DNA from: Aminobacter aminovorans
Lineage (GTDB): Bacteria; Pseudomonadota; Alphaproteobacteria; Rhizobiales; Rhizobiaceae
Assembly: GCF_900445235.1 (NCBI RefSeq)
Contig: NZ_UFSM01000001.1
Coordinates: 2,433,501-2,497,500, forward strand
Direction: 5' to 3'
DNA: 64,000 bases
Shown here piece by piece: positions 45,569 to 53,897 of the stretch. Under the pieces are notes generated by a model. That model saw only the letters and a list, made by a program, of their open reading frames with translations. It searched no databases and was not told where the DNA came from. Position 1 is the first letter of the stretch. Every line of letters starts with the position of its first letter. A program made the position numbers and the translations under genes.

Positions 45569-45584
45569 TTCAAGTCGCGTGCCA
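45569..45584 (-). promoter_or_regulatory. Sigma-54 promoter of the rsr-Y RNA-rtcB operon
   Basis: TGGCACGCGACTTGAA on the minus strand matches the -24/-12 consensus TGGCACG-N4-TTGCW except GA for GC at -12. It lies 33 bp before the chosen rsr start and faces away from rtcR, whose product is a sigma-54 activator. The transcript would begin near 45557. Confidence 0.75.
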
Positions 45585-45653
45585 GTTTGCAAAAGAGGGG
45601 CGGGATTAGCTGAAGATTTTCTCTAACTAATTGAAAATAAACAAAACAAACTT

Positions 45654-45672
45654 CTGGCGCGGCGAATGCCAG
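45654..45672. promoter_or_regulatory. Inverted repeat, candidate RtcR upstream activator site
   Basis: CTGGC and GCCAG flank nine bases (GCGGCGAAT), about 70-90 bp upstream of the sigma-54 -24 element, a usual enhancer distance. On the plus strand TGGCGCGGCGAATGCC also has GG-N10-GC spacing toward rtcR, so autoregulation is possible. The core GCGGCGAATGCC also matches the conserved 5' strand of Y RNA module 3. Confidence 0.45.
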
Positions 45673-45713
45673 GAGAATTGGTTGTTGCAGGCAGTGACAT
45701 GATGATATGCATT

Positions 45714-45745
45714 TGGATAAGAGATTAGACAAATGGATAAGAGAT
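45714..45745. repeat. 12-bp direct repeat overlapping the rtcR start
   Basis: TGGATAAGAGAT occurs at 45714-45725 and 45734-45745, exactly 20 bp apart (two helical turns). The second copy holds the rtcR ribosome site and start codon. It could be an operator or a duplication around the start. Confidence 0.55.
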
Positions 45746-47351
45746 GCGCCGTCGTGTAGCGATCGGAATCCTCGGAACTACGCTTGATGTCGGCGGCCGC
45801 GAGGATCGCTGGCAGCGGTGGCGCCCCACCGTGGCGCTGTGCCAGCAGCAGGGGCTGTTCATCGATCGGCTGGAACTGGTCCACGATGCCCATTCGGCAG
45901 GGCTGGCCAAGCAGGTGATTGCCGATATCGGACAGGTGTCGCCAGCAACGGGAGTCCGGCAGCACGTGATTGCGATGAAGGACCCCTGGGATTTCAGCGA
46001 GGTCTATACCGGCCTGCGTGAATTCGCCCATGCCTATCCGTTCGATCCGGAGCGAGAGGACTATCTCGTCAACATCACCACCGGCACGCATGTGGCGCAG
46101 ATATGCTGGTTCCTCTTGACCGAGGCGCGGTTTATTCCGGGGCGGCTGCTGCAATTGTCGCCGCCGAGGCGGGGAGAGCCGAAGGCGGATCTCTCCGGCA
46201 ACCATTCGATCATCGATCTCGACCTGTCGCGCTACGATGCGATCGCGACGCGTTTCCAAGCGGAACGAAACGAGGCGACGTCCTTTCTGAAATCCGGCAT
46301 CGCCACCCGCAATGCCGCCTTCAACCAGATGATCGAACGGATCGAGAAGGTGACGATCCGTTCGCGCGCGCCGGTTTTGCTGACAGGGCCGACCGGAGCG
46401 GGCAAGTCGCAGCTGGCAAGGCGGATCTACGAGCTGAAGCAGGCGCAACGGCAAGTTTCCGGTGCCTTCATCGAGGTCAATTGCGCCACGCTGCGCGGCG
46501 ATCAGGCTATGTCCACTCTTTTCGGCCATGTCAAAGGCGCGTTTACGGGCGCGCACAACGAGCGGGCCGGGCTGATGAAGTCCGCCGACAAGGGCGTCCT
46601 GTTTCTCGACGAGATCGGCGAACTTGGGCTGGATGAGCAGGCGATGTGCCTGCGTGCCATCGAGGAAAAGCGCTTCCTGGCGGTCGGTGCCGACAGGGAC
46701 ACCACATCCGATTTCCAGTTGCTGGCCGGAACCAACCGGGATCTTTCGATTGGCGTCCGCGAAGGGCGCTTTCGCGAGGATCTCTTCGCCCGTCTCAATC
46801 TCTGGACGTTCCAGTTGCCTGGGCTTGCCGATCGCAAGGAGGACATCGAACCCAATCTGGACTTCGAACTGCGGCGGTTCGGCCAGCGCGAGGGGCAGAA
46901 CGTGACTTTCAACAAGGAGGCCCGCGCGCTGTATCTGGCCTTCGCCATGGCGCCAGAAGCTTCTTGGAGGGCGAATTTCCGTGACCTGTCGGCTTCCGTC
47001 ACCCGGATGGCCACGCTGGCGCCGCAGGGTCGGATCAATGAAGAGACCGTCCGCGACGAGATCGCCGGCCTCAGCGGCTTGTGGCGTGCCGGTTCCGGCA
47101 TCGATGCATCAGACGATATGCTGCGGGAGGTGCTTGGTGCGGATGATGCGGACGGTCTCGACCTGTTCGATCGCGCACAGCTGGCGGCGGTCCTGAAGGT
47201 CTGTCGTGAAAGCAGTTCACTCAGCGCCGCTGGCCGCGCATTGTTCGCACAGTCACGCAAGCTGAAGACCAGTGGCAACGATGCCGACAGGCTACGCAAG
47301 TATCTCCTGCGGTTCGGCTTGAGCTTCGAAGCAGTCGCGCCAAAACGCTGA
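45744..47351 (+). CDS. rtcR: RtcR, CARF-domain sigma-54 activator of RNA repair genes
   Basis: A 535-residue bacterial enhancer-binding protein. Residues about 1-150 form the CARF-type RtcR N-domain (AIGILGTTLDVGG, DYLVNITTGTHVAQICWF). The AAA+ core has Walker A LLTGPTGAGKSQ (about 213-223), GAFTGA (265-270, sigma-54 contact) and Walker B VLFLDE (285-290). A C-terminal DNA-binding region follows. In E. coli RtcR senses RNA with cyclic-phosphate ends through CARF and turns on rtcBA. Divergent orientation to rsr and the sigma-54 promoter agree. It starts at ATG 45744 after GGATAAGAG. Confidence 0.92.
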   Translation: MRRRVAIGILGTTLDVGGREDRWQRWRPTVALCQQQGLFIDRLELVHDAHSAGLAKQVIADIGQVSPATGVRQHVIAMKDPWDFSEVYTGLREFAHAYPFDPEREDYLVNITTGTHVAQICWFLLTEARFIPGRLLQLSPPRRGEPKADLSGNHSIIDLDLSRYDAIATRFQAERNEATSFLKSGIATRNAAFNQMIERIEKVTIRSRAPVLLTGPTGAGKSQLARRIYELKQAQRQVSGAFIEVNCATLRGDQAMSTLFGHVKGAFTGAHNERAGLMKSADKGVLFLDEIGELGLDEQAMCLRAIEEKRFLAVGADRDTTSDFQLLAGTNRDLSIGVREGRFREDLFARLNLWTFQLPGLADRKEDIEPNLDFELRRFGQREGQNVTFNKEARALYLAFAMAPEASWRANFRDLSASVTRMATLAPQGRINEETVRDEIAGLSGLWRAGSGIDASDDMLREVLGADDADGLDLFDRAQLAAVLKVCRESSSLSAAGRALFAQSRKLKTSGNDADRLRKYLLRFGLSFEAVAPKR

Positions 47352-47367
47352 TCAGCGGCGACGCAAG

Positions 47368-48030
47368 CTATGCCTTGGTGCCGCCGACGACGATGAGCCA
47401 GGCATAACCACGGTAGAGCGAGATGAAGCGGCAGCTCTTGCCGGCGGCGCGGGCCTGGGCGGCGATTTCGGCTGCCATGGTCTCGCGCGGCGTGACGTGG
47501 AAACGCGCCAGCCAGCCACGCAGCAGGTTGCCGAACCAGCCGGGCAAGCCTTCCTGCTGGCCGAAATCGACGATGTGGACCGATCCAGCTGAAGCCGACA
47601 GCGCCGCCGACACCGATCGCTCCCAGCCTGGGATCATTGACAAGGCATAAGAGACGAACACCCGGTCGAAGCCGGCACGGCCGAACAGGGCTGCGGCGTC
47701 GAACGAGGTCGCGTCGGCCTGCGCCAGAGATATGCGATCCGACAGGCCTGCCCGGGTGATCGATGCCCTCGCCGTCGCCAGCATCTCGGCTGATATGTCG
47801 AGGCCATAGAAATGGGCGTCGGGAAAACGCCTTGCAGCGAGGATCAGGTTGCGCCCGGTGCCGCAGCCGAGTTCGAGCGCTGTGCCGCCCTTGGGCGGAG
47901 CGAGCTCGGAGATCATGCGGTCGCGGCCGGGCAGGTAATATTTGCGCGTCAGGTCGTAGATGTGGCGCTGATGCCGGTAGACGCTGTCCATCAGCCCGGA
48001 ATGGCCGGCCGAAAGCTCGGGCGCGCTCAT
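47368..48030 (-). CDS. btaB: BtaB, SAM-dependent N-methyltransferase for betaine lipid
   Basis: A 220-residue class I methyltransferase with motif I ALELGCGTGRNLILAAR (about 45-61). It completes DGTS by three N-methylations of diacylglyceryl-homoserine. ATG 48030 overlaps the btaA stop (ATGA), the usual btaAB arrangement. The reading frame continues upstream without a stop as an out-of-frame shadow of btaA and should not be annotated as one long protein. It converges with rtcR, 16 bp apart. Confidence 0.9.
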   Translation of the reverse strand: MSAPELSAGHSGLMDSVYRHQRHIYDLTRKYYLPGRDRMISELAPPKGGTALELGCGTGRNLILAARRFPDAHFYGLDISAEMLATARASITRAGLSDRISLAQADATSFDAAALFGRAGFDRVFVSYALSMIPGWERSVSAALSASAGSVHIVDFGQQEGLPGWFGNLLRGWLARFHVTPRETMAAEIAAQARAAGKSCRFISLYRGYAWLIVVGGTKA

Positions 48031-49274
48031 CGGGATTTCTTCACATAAAGGTGGAAGCCGCCATAGATCGCCGAGCGGTCGCGGGCGGTGTAGTCGCGCG
48101 ATGCCAGCTCCTCGTAACTCCACTGGTCGAGCAATGCCGGCGACAGTCGACCGGGCAGCAGGCTGGGTTCGGCCGCAGTGCGGAATATGACCCGGGCGCC
48201 GGATGCGGCGGTCCGTGTGATCTCGGTCCACAGCGCGTTGAGCTGGTCGTCGCTCATCCAGTCCTGGGCATCGAGCAGGATGTAGCGGTCGACCGAGCCG
48301 GCATCCTTGCCGGCCAGCAGCTCGGTAAAGTTGGCATGGTGGACGGCGACGCGATCGATGTTGGCCCGGATCGTGGCGTAATTGTCCTGCTCGAGATAGG
48401 CGGGCAGGGCGGCTTCGCCCGGTTTCGGGTAGCGGCGGGCGAAGGCCTGCCAGGCGAAATAGTTGTTTTCGAGCGGGAAGTCGCAGGCAAGTTTCTCGAG
48501 CCTGGCCTTGAGCACGCCGGCCATCGAGCCGTCGCCGGAAGTCAGCAGCGAGTCGTATTGCGCCGGCGGAATGCCGAGACCAAACAGCGAGGATTTGCGC
48601 GCGGTGATGAAGCGCAGCATGCGGCGTTCGAACACCGGCGCGATCTTTTCGTCGAAGAAGCGGCGCTGCTCCTGCTGGCTGCCGGTCGCCATGATGGCGG
48701 CGGGGTCGACGCCGTAAAGCTTGGCGACGCGGTGGCCGGCGGCGATGAACAGGCCGAGCAGGCCGGTCTTGTAGAAATTGCCGTCGAAGGTGGCGATGCG
48801 GCGCTTGCCGCGCCAGCTGCGGCGTTCCCAATAGGCGCGGCTCGAGGCATCGAGATGCGGCGCGATGAAGCGATCATAGGCATGCGAGTTGTGCTTGACA
48901 TCGGCTTCACCGAAGAAGCGGAAGAGATCGCTCTGCGTCGGCAGGTGGCGTACGGCAGCCAATTTCATCCGGTTCAGTGCGATATGGGCGCCGTTGAGAT
49001 CGACGGCGTCGATCCTGGCTGGCGACCGGGTGAGATAGGCAAGGATATTGCAGCCGCCTGAGGCGATGGTGACGACCTTGTGGCCCTCGCCAAGCTGCAT
49101 CGCTTCCATGTCGACGTCGGGGTCTTCCCAGATCTGTGGATAGACGAGGCCCGAAAACAGCAGCGCAAAGAGCCGCTCGGACAGCCCTTCCTTTGAGAGG
49201 GCGCGGTTCTGGTAGACCGCCTTTCCAACTTTCTTGCCGCGACGAAAGACAAGTTCTCCGGAAACGTCAGTCAT
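48027..49274 (-). CDS. btaA: BtaA, SAM:diacylglycerol 3-amino-3-carboxypropyltransferase
   Basis: A 415-residue DUF3419 protein. Family marks are QIWEDPDVDMEAM, VVTIASGGCNILAYL (SAM site, about 68-82), AVDLNGAHIALN and YILLDAQDWM. It moves the homoserine moiety from SAM to diacylglycerol, the first step of betaine lipid (DGTS) synthesis that replaces phospholipids under phosphate limitation in rhizobia. A Pho-box array lies just upstream. Confidence 0.93.
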   Translation of the reverse strand: MTDVSGELVFRRGKKVGKAVYQNRALSKEGLSERLFALLFSGLVYPQIWEDPDVDMEAMQLGEGHKVVTIASGGCNILAYLTRSPARIDAVDLNGAHIALNRMKLAAVRHLPTQSDLFRFFGEADVKHNSHAYDRFIAPHLDASSRAYWERRSWRGKRRIATFDGNFYKTGLLGLFIAAGHRVAKLYGVDPAAIMATGSQQEQRRFFDEKIAPVFERRMLRFITARKSSLFGLGIPPAQYDSLLTSGDGSMAGVLKARLEKLACDFPLENNYFAWQAFARRYPKPGEAALPAYLEQDNYATIRANIDRVAVHHANFTELLAGKDAGSVDRYILLDAQDWMSDDQLNALWTEITRTAASGARVIFRTAAEPSLLPGRLSPALLDQWSYEELASRDYTARDRSAIYGGFHLYVKKSR

Positions 49275-49325
49275 GGAAATGCGATTCCCCGCTTCGTTGT
49301 TGGGCGCAGCGGGTAACGTACCGGC

Positions 49326-49365
49326 GTGACACCGCGGTGACGGGGCGATGACGGCGGCACGACAG
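49326..49365 (-). promoter_or_regulatory. Pho-box array upstream of btaAB
   Basis: On the minus strand four 7-bp units recur with exactly 11-bp period: CTGTCGT, CCGTCAT, CCGTCAC, GTGTCAC, separated by 4 bp each, as in PhoB sites (CTGTCAT-N4). A further CTGTCAC lies at 49380-49374 out of phase. The array ends 52 bp before the btaA ATG. Confidence 0.75.
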
Positions 49366-49470
49366 GTGCTTGTGTGACAGACCGACTCCGAACGTTACGA
49401 AACCGTGCGGGGACCTGCGCATTTTATCTCCGACGCCCGCTCGGCGGGCCGTTCTCGAAAGGAGATCATT

Positions 49471-49761
49471 ATGAAGAAGCTCATTCTCGCGTCGGTTTCC
49501 GCCATTGCGCTGTTTGGCGTTGCCGCCTGTAGCGACAGCAACACCGACAGCACGACTACCGAAAGCGTGAAGCCACCTGTGACCGAGCAGCCGGCACCTG
49601 TGACGCCGACACCCGCGACGCCCGAGGCATCGCCGCCGGCGACAGATGACACCACGACCAAGAGCATCACGCCGACGCCGGACAGCGGCACGAGTGGCGA
49701 GATGCAGAACACCGAACCGATGCAGCCCAAGCCTGTCGAGCCGGCTGCGCCCGCCCAGTAA
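49471..49761 (+). CDS. Small Pro/Thr-rich lipoprotein
   Basis: A 96-residue lipoprotein. The signal ends in lipobox GVAAC (Cys about 21). The mature part is low-complexity, rich in Thr, Pro, Glu and Ala with no folded domain visible, so it may be a flexible envelope peptide. AAAGGAGATCATT before ATG 49471 is a very strong ribosome site. A terminator follows at once. Function unknown. Confidence 0.8.
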   Translation: MKKLILASVSAIALFGVAACSDSNTDSTTTESVKPPVTEQPAPVTPTPATPEASPPATDDTTTKSITPTPDSGTSGEMQNTEPMQPKPVEPAAPAQ

Positions 49762-49778
49762 AGTTGCGGGAGGAGGCA

Positions 49779-49810
49779 AGCCCGGAGCAGTCGCTCCGGG
49801 CTTTTCTTTT
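49779..49810 (+). terminator. Rho-independent terminator after the lipoprotein gene
   Basis: AAGCCCGGAGC and GCTCCGGGCTT pair around a 4-base loop, then TTCTTTT. It lies between convergent genes, ten bases before the EamA stop. Confidence 0.9.
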
Positions 49811-49819
49811 GTGTCGAGC

Positions 49820-50722
49820 TTAGCGCGTCACCCGGGCGCGGCGGCCAAGCGCCACGATCGCGATGACGGCGAGAGCGAATATGAGCGTTCTCGCGCCGAC
49901 ATGTTCGCCAAGCAGGAAGGCGGAGATGGCGAGGGTGACGAAGGACTGCAACAACTGAACCTGGCTGACGCGGGCAATGCCGCCCATGCCGAGACCGACG
50001 TTCCAGGCGAAGAAGCCGAGGAACATCGAGCCGAAACACAGGTAGAAAAAGGCAAATGTCTGCGCTGACGAGGCGGCGGCGAACTCGGGATGCCAGCTCA
50101 ACAATGCTCCGGGAATCGAGATCGGCGCGGTCAGGATCAGCGACCAGCAGATGACCTCCCAACCCGGCATGCGGCGAGACAGCTTGCCGGACACGACGTA
50201 GCCAAGGCTCGCCGAGAGCGCCGCGAGGAACAGGAACAGATCACCTGATGAAAGTTGCATGCCGCTGTCGCTGATGGCGAAGGTGACGACGAGCACGGCA
50301 CCCGCGACGCCGCAAATCCAGAAGAAGGCCGATGGCCGCTCGCCGCCGATGACGGCGGCAAAGATGCTGGTGGTCAGCGGCAGCACGCCGAGCACCACGC
50401 CGCCATGCGAGGCCGGCACCGTCTGCATGGCGATGGAGGAGAAGATCGGGAAGCCGAAGACCAGGAGCAGGCCGGCGAGGAACAATGCCGGCGCATCGTC
50501 CTTCGGAAACCGCTTGCGCAGGACCAGCAGCAGCAAGGCCGCGGCCAGCGAGGCCATGGCGGCACGGCCATGGGTGACGAACCATGGCGAAAAGGTTGCC
50601 AGCGCAACGCGCGTCGCCGGCAAGGTGCCGCCGAAGATGACGACGCCGAGCGTGCCCAGGGCAAGCCCGATCGTTTCGCGGGAAGCTGTGTGTGCCGGTT
50701 GGGTGGTGTTGCGCGCGTCCAT
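49820..50722 (-). CDS. EamA/DMT family exporter
   Basis: A 300-residue transporter with ten hydrophobic spans in two EamA repeats (LGVVIFGGTLPATRVALATF in the first, LLQSFVTLAISAFLLGEHVG in the second). It is distinct from the EamA protein at 34.4-35.3 kb. ATG 50722 gives the usual length; the frame reads 30 codons further upstream with no transporter-like sequence. Substrate unknown. Confidence 0.85.
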   Translation of the reverse strand: MDARNTTQPAHTASRETIGLALGTLGVVIFGGTLPATRVALATFSPWFVTHGRAAMASLAAALLLLVLRKRFPKDDAPALFLAGLLLVFGFPIFSSIAMQTVPASHGGVVLGVLPLTTSIFAAVIGGERPSAFFWICGVAGAVLVVTFAISDSGMQLSSGDLFLFLAALSASLGYVVSGKLSRRMPGWEVICWSLILTAPISIPGALLSWHPEFAAASSAQTFAFFYLCFGSMFLGFFAWNVGLGMGGIARVSQVQLLQSFVTLAISAFLLGEHVGARTLIFALAVIAIVALGRRARVTR

Positions 50723-50873
50723 GGCGCAGATCGATACCGACACTTGGCTTTTGCGTCGTGAAAATTCCATTGGTCCAGAATCTTGGTCCAGATGCCGGAT
50801 TGTTGCCGACAAAGTTATGCCGCGCGCGCAATGGCATCTCGCATTTGCGAATGTTTCATCCTAAGAAGCGGCC

Positions 50874-51593
50874 ATGTCGATTTGGGACCGTCTCGGCGAC
50901 TTCATCGCACGTATCTCTGCGTCGGCGGCAAATGGCGTCGCGGACGTCGTGGAAGCCGTGCGCACCGTCTTTTCCGGAGATGCGGAAACCCGCCGTCGGG
51001 TGGCGTTTTCGGTGGCGATGATTGCGCTGTCGGCCAAGATGGCCAAGGCCGACGGTGTCGTCTCCCAGGCCGAGGTTCGCGCCTTCTACGAGATATTCGC
51101 CGTGCCGCCAGAGCACGCGCGCGATGTGGCGCGACTCTACGACATCGCCCAGCAGGACGTCGCCGGCTTCGAGTTCTATGCCGAGCGCATGGCCAAGCTG
51201 TGCGGTTCGGGGCACAGCAATTGCGGCATGCTGGAAGACATTCTCGACGGCCTGTTCCACATCGCCAAGGCCGACGGGATGATGCATCAGTGCGAAGGCA
51301 GCTTCCTGCACCGAGTCTCCGAGATCTTTCGCATCGACGAGGTGCACTATCAGACCATCGTGGCGCGGCACCTCGATCTCGGCGATACCGATCCCTATCG
51401 TGTGCTCGGCATCGAGCGCGGCAAGCCGTTCGAAGATGTGCGCAAACACTACCGCAAGCTTGTGGCCAGCAACCATCCCGATAAGCTGATTGCGCGCGGC
51501 CTGCCGGAAGAGTTCATCAGGATCGCCACCACGCGCATCGCCGCGATCAATGCGGCCTACGAGATGATCGAAAGGGGACTCCGGCACGCATGA
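50874..51593 (+). CDS. TerB-like / J-domain protein (DjlA-like)
   Basis: A 239-residue protein. Residues about 40-160 form a TerB helical domain (MIALSAKMAKADGVVSQAEV, GLFHIAKADGMMHQCE), and about 172-235 a J domain with the HPD motif in VASNHPDKLI. Unlike E. coli DjlA it lacks an obvious N-terminal membrane span. The J domain should recruit DnaK; the TerB part may sense membrane or metal. It overlaps the amidase gene by ATGA. Confidence 0.87.
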   Translation: MSIWDRLGDFIARISASAANGVADVVEAVRTVFSGDAETRRRVAFSVAMIALSAKMAKADGVVSQAEVRAFYEIFAVPPEHARDVARLYDIAQQDVAGFEFYAERMAKLCGSGHSNCGMLEDILDGLFHIAKADGMMHQCEGSFLHRVSEIFRIDEVHYQTIVARHLDLGDTDPYRVLGIERGKPFEDVRKHYRKLVASNHPDKLIARGLPEEFIRIATTRIAAINAAYEMIERGLRHA

Positions 51594-52354
51594 GCGGTTT
51601 TCAACCCGACCAACCGCATGCCGAGGTACGGCTTTCGCCCAATTTCGGGCAGCGGCGCGACGGAATGAAACCCGACATGATCGTGTTGCACTACACCGGC
51701 ATGGAAACCGGTGACGGCGCCGAGTCCTGGCTGTGCAATCCGGCAAGCGAAGTGTCGTCGCACTATCTGGTGCACGAGGACGGGCGCATCGTTCAGATGG
51801 TGCGCGAGAGCGACCGGGCCTGGCATGCCGGCAAGAGCTCCTGGCTCGGCGAGACCGACATCAATTCCTGCTCGGTCGGAATCGAGATCGTCAATCCGGG
51901 CCATGCGCTTGGCTACAGCTCGTTTCCCAAGCGCCAGATGCGCGCGGTAATCGAGCTCTGCCTCGGCATTGTTTACCGCCACAATGTGGCGCCGGAGCGC
52001 GTTTTGGCGCATTCCGATGTCGCCCTGGGACGCAAGGTCGACCCCGGCGAGAAGTTTTCATGGCGGATGCTGGCACAGGCTGGCATAGGTCATTGGGTCG
52101 CACCTTCGCCGCGCAACGGGCATGCGCTGCTGCAACCGGGCGACGCCGGCGCTGCGGTCGAAGAGCTGCAATCGATGCTTGCGCTCTACGGCTACGGTGT
52201 CGAGATCACCGGGCGCTTCGACGCCCAGACAGCGGTAACTGTTCAAGCATTTCAACGACATTTCCGCACCAGATGCGTCGATGGCATCGTCGATTCATCG
52301 ACGCTTTCGACGCTGCGGCGGCTGCTTGCCGCGCTTCCGGACGGGCTTGACTAG
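51590..52354 (+). CDS. N-acetylmuramoyl-L-alanine amidase (Amidase_2, AmpD/AmiD-like)
   Basis: A 254-residue amidase. Zinc ligands are in MIVLHYTGM (about 34), LAHSDVALGRKVDPG (His about 140, Asp about 150); SSHYLVHEDGRI is the family core. The C-terminal 70 residues form a peptidoglycan-binding domain (LQSMLALYGYGVEITG). No signal peptide is seen, so cytoplasmic muropeptide recycling is possible. Translation is coupled to the TerB/J-domain gene. Confidence 0.9.
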   Translation: MSGFQPDQPHAEVRLSPNFGQRRDGMKPDMIVLHYTGMETGDGAESWLCNPASEVSSHYLVHEDGRIVQMVRESDRAWHAGKSSWLGETDINSCSVGIEIVNPGHALGYSSFPKRQMRAVIELCLGIVYRHNVAPERVLAHSDVALGRKVDPGEKFSWRMLAQAGIGHWVAPSPRNGHALLQPGDAGAAVEELQSMLALYGYGVEITGRFDAQTAVTVQAFQRHFRTRCVDGIVDSSTLSTLRRLLAALPDGLD

Positions 52355-52563
52355 CCCAGGGTTGGTGATTCGCCAGATTACAACCTGTCACCTATTGTGA
52401 CTTGTCCGGCCATTTTTCGCGCCAGTTCCCCCGTCACATGCATTCCCGTGCAAGGCGCCGGCTAAGTCTGCATGCCCCGTAAGAGGGCCCTCCGGCGTTT
52501 AGGAAGGGATGCTGCGCGATGGCTTACGGCTGTCGTTCGGCCTGTTTCGAGAACAAGGACAAC

Positions 52564-53217
52564 ATGAAGAATTTGACCGTTTTAACGGTGGCATTTGCCG
52601 CCGGCCTGACCTCTTTTGCCGCTCACGCCCAGGACGGCGCCGTCAGAGCCTCGAAGGCGATCATCGAAACCAGCAAGAAAGCCAGCGCGGCCAAGGCGAA
52701 CAAGATCGACGACTGCCCCTATCTTTTCGGCTGCAGCGCCAAGAAGGAAGCTGCGATCGACAACTTCAAGACTGCTTCGATCGGTGCCAAGGGTGCCAAG
52801 ACCGTGAAGGAACAGGCAGGCAAGACGGCGAAGGCGGCCAAGGCCAATGCGCCCTACGGTGAAATTGTCGCCCGCTATGCCTCGACTTATGGCGTTCCGG
52901 TGTCGCTTGCCCATGCCGTGATCAGCGTCGAGAGCAATTATCGCCCGAACGCCCGTGGCAGCGCCGGGGAAATCGGCCTGATGCAGATCAAGCCGGCTAC
53001 GGCACGCATGATGGGCTACTCGGGTTCGGCCAAGGGCCTGTTCAATCCGGAAACCAACATCAAATTCGGTCTCAAGTACCTCGCCAAGGCGCATGAGCTT
53101 TCGGGCGGCACCACCTGCGGCACGATCCTCAGGTACAATGCCGGTCACGGCGCCAAGCGCATGAACCCGATTTCCGCCGCCTATTGCAAGAAAGTCCAGG
53201 CCCGCATCGGCGGCTAA
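52564..53217 (+). CDS. Lytic transglycosylase, SLT domain
   Basis: A 217-residue exported protein (signal ending AAHAQ). A Lys/Ala-rich linker (about 25-95) precedes the SLT domain: catalytic Glu in SVESNYRPNARG, then GEIGLMQIKPATAR and RYNAGHG. ATG 52564 follows AAGGACAAC. It cleaves peptidoglycan glycan strands. The linker also carries a CPYLFGC segment with two Cys that could form a disulfide. Confidence 0.9.
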   Translation: MKNLTVLTVAFAAGLTSFAAHAQDGAVRASKAIIETSKKASAAKANKIDDCPYLFGCSAKKEAAIDNFKTASIGAKGAKTVKEQAGKTAKAAKANAPYGEIVARYASTYGVPVSLAHAVISVESNYRPNARGSAGEIGLMQIKPATARMMGYSGSAKGLFNPETNIKFGLKYLAKAHELSGGTTCGTILRYNAGHGAKRMNPISAAYCKKVQARIGG

Positions 53218-53396
53218 CCGCTCAACGAAGGAATGGTTCCCGGTGGATCGGCACGGAAATCGCAAGCGATTTTCGTAAAGCACGAGGCGCAGTTTCAGCA
53301 ATCGGAGCGTTCTTTGTGCGTTCATTCGGATTCACGGCGCTCTGGAGGCGAATGTTTTCATTTGCCTTTTGCCGTGTGAACCATTCTATACGCCTT

Positions 53397-53792
53397 GCCA
53401 GCTGGCCGGGCGGCCGCACCCGCAATTGTCGAAAGGCAGCGGGTGAGGAAAGTCCGGGCTCCATGGATACACGGTGCCGGTTAATGGCCGGCGGGGGCGA
53501 CCCCAGGGAAAGTGCCACAGAAAGCAAACCGCCGCGGTTTCCGCGGTAAGGGTGAAAGGGTGGGGTAAGAGCCCACCGCGCGACTGGCAACAGAAGCGGC
53601 ACGGTAAACCCCACCGGGAGCAAAACCGAATAGGGGTGGTGCGAGGGGAAACCCTCAGGGCTGTTTCCGGCTCACCGCCCGGGTAGGTTGCGTGAGGCGC
53701 ATGGCAACATGCGTCCAAGAAGAATGGTCGCCACGTTCCCGTGCCGCAAGGCGCGGGGGCCATACAGAACCCGGCTTACAGGCCAGCTGGCG
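53397..53792 (+). ncRNA. rnpB: RNase P RNA (class A)
   Basis: The 5' strand GCCAGCTGGCCGGGCGGCCG and 3' end GGCCAGCTGGC form helix P1. Universal core blocks are present: GAGGAAAGTCCGGGCTCCAT near the 5' side, ACAGAAAGCAAACCGCC, GGTAAGGGTGAAAGGGTG, GGTAAACCCCACC and the 3' ACAGAACCCGGCTTACAGG. Size (about 396 nt) fits alphaproteobacterial RNase P RNA. It processes tRNA 5' ends and is a candidate processor of the permuted tRNA-like array 10 kb upstream. The 179 bp before it show no gene. Confidence 0.95.
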
Positions 53793-53897
53793 CTTGCCTC
53801 TTTGCTGACAGATCAAGGCGTTCGGACGCGTTGCGCGCATTTCGATCCAGAAATGCGCCCCATTGCACGCTTGGCGACGTTTTCCGACGAAAAACGC

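Noticed and set aside
48031..48831. Upstream extension of the btaB frame giving a 487-residue protein
   Set aside because: This part is an out-of-frame shadow of btaA; methyltransferase sequence begins at the ATG overlapping the btaA stop.
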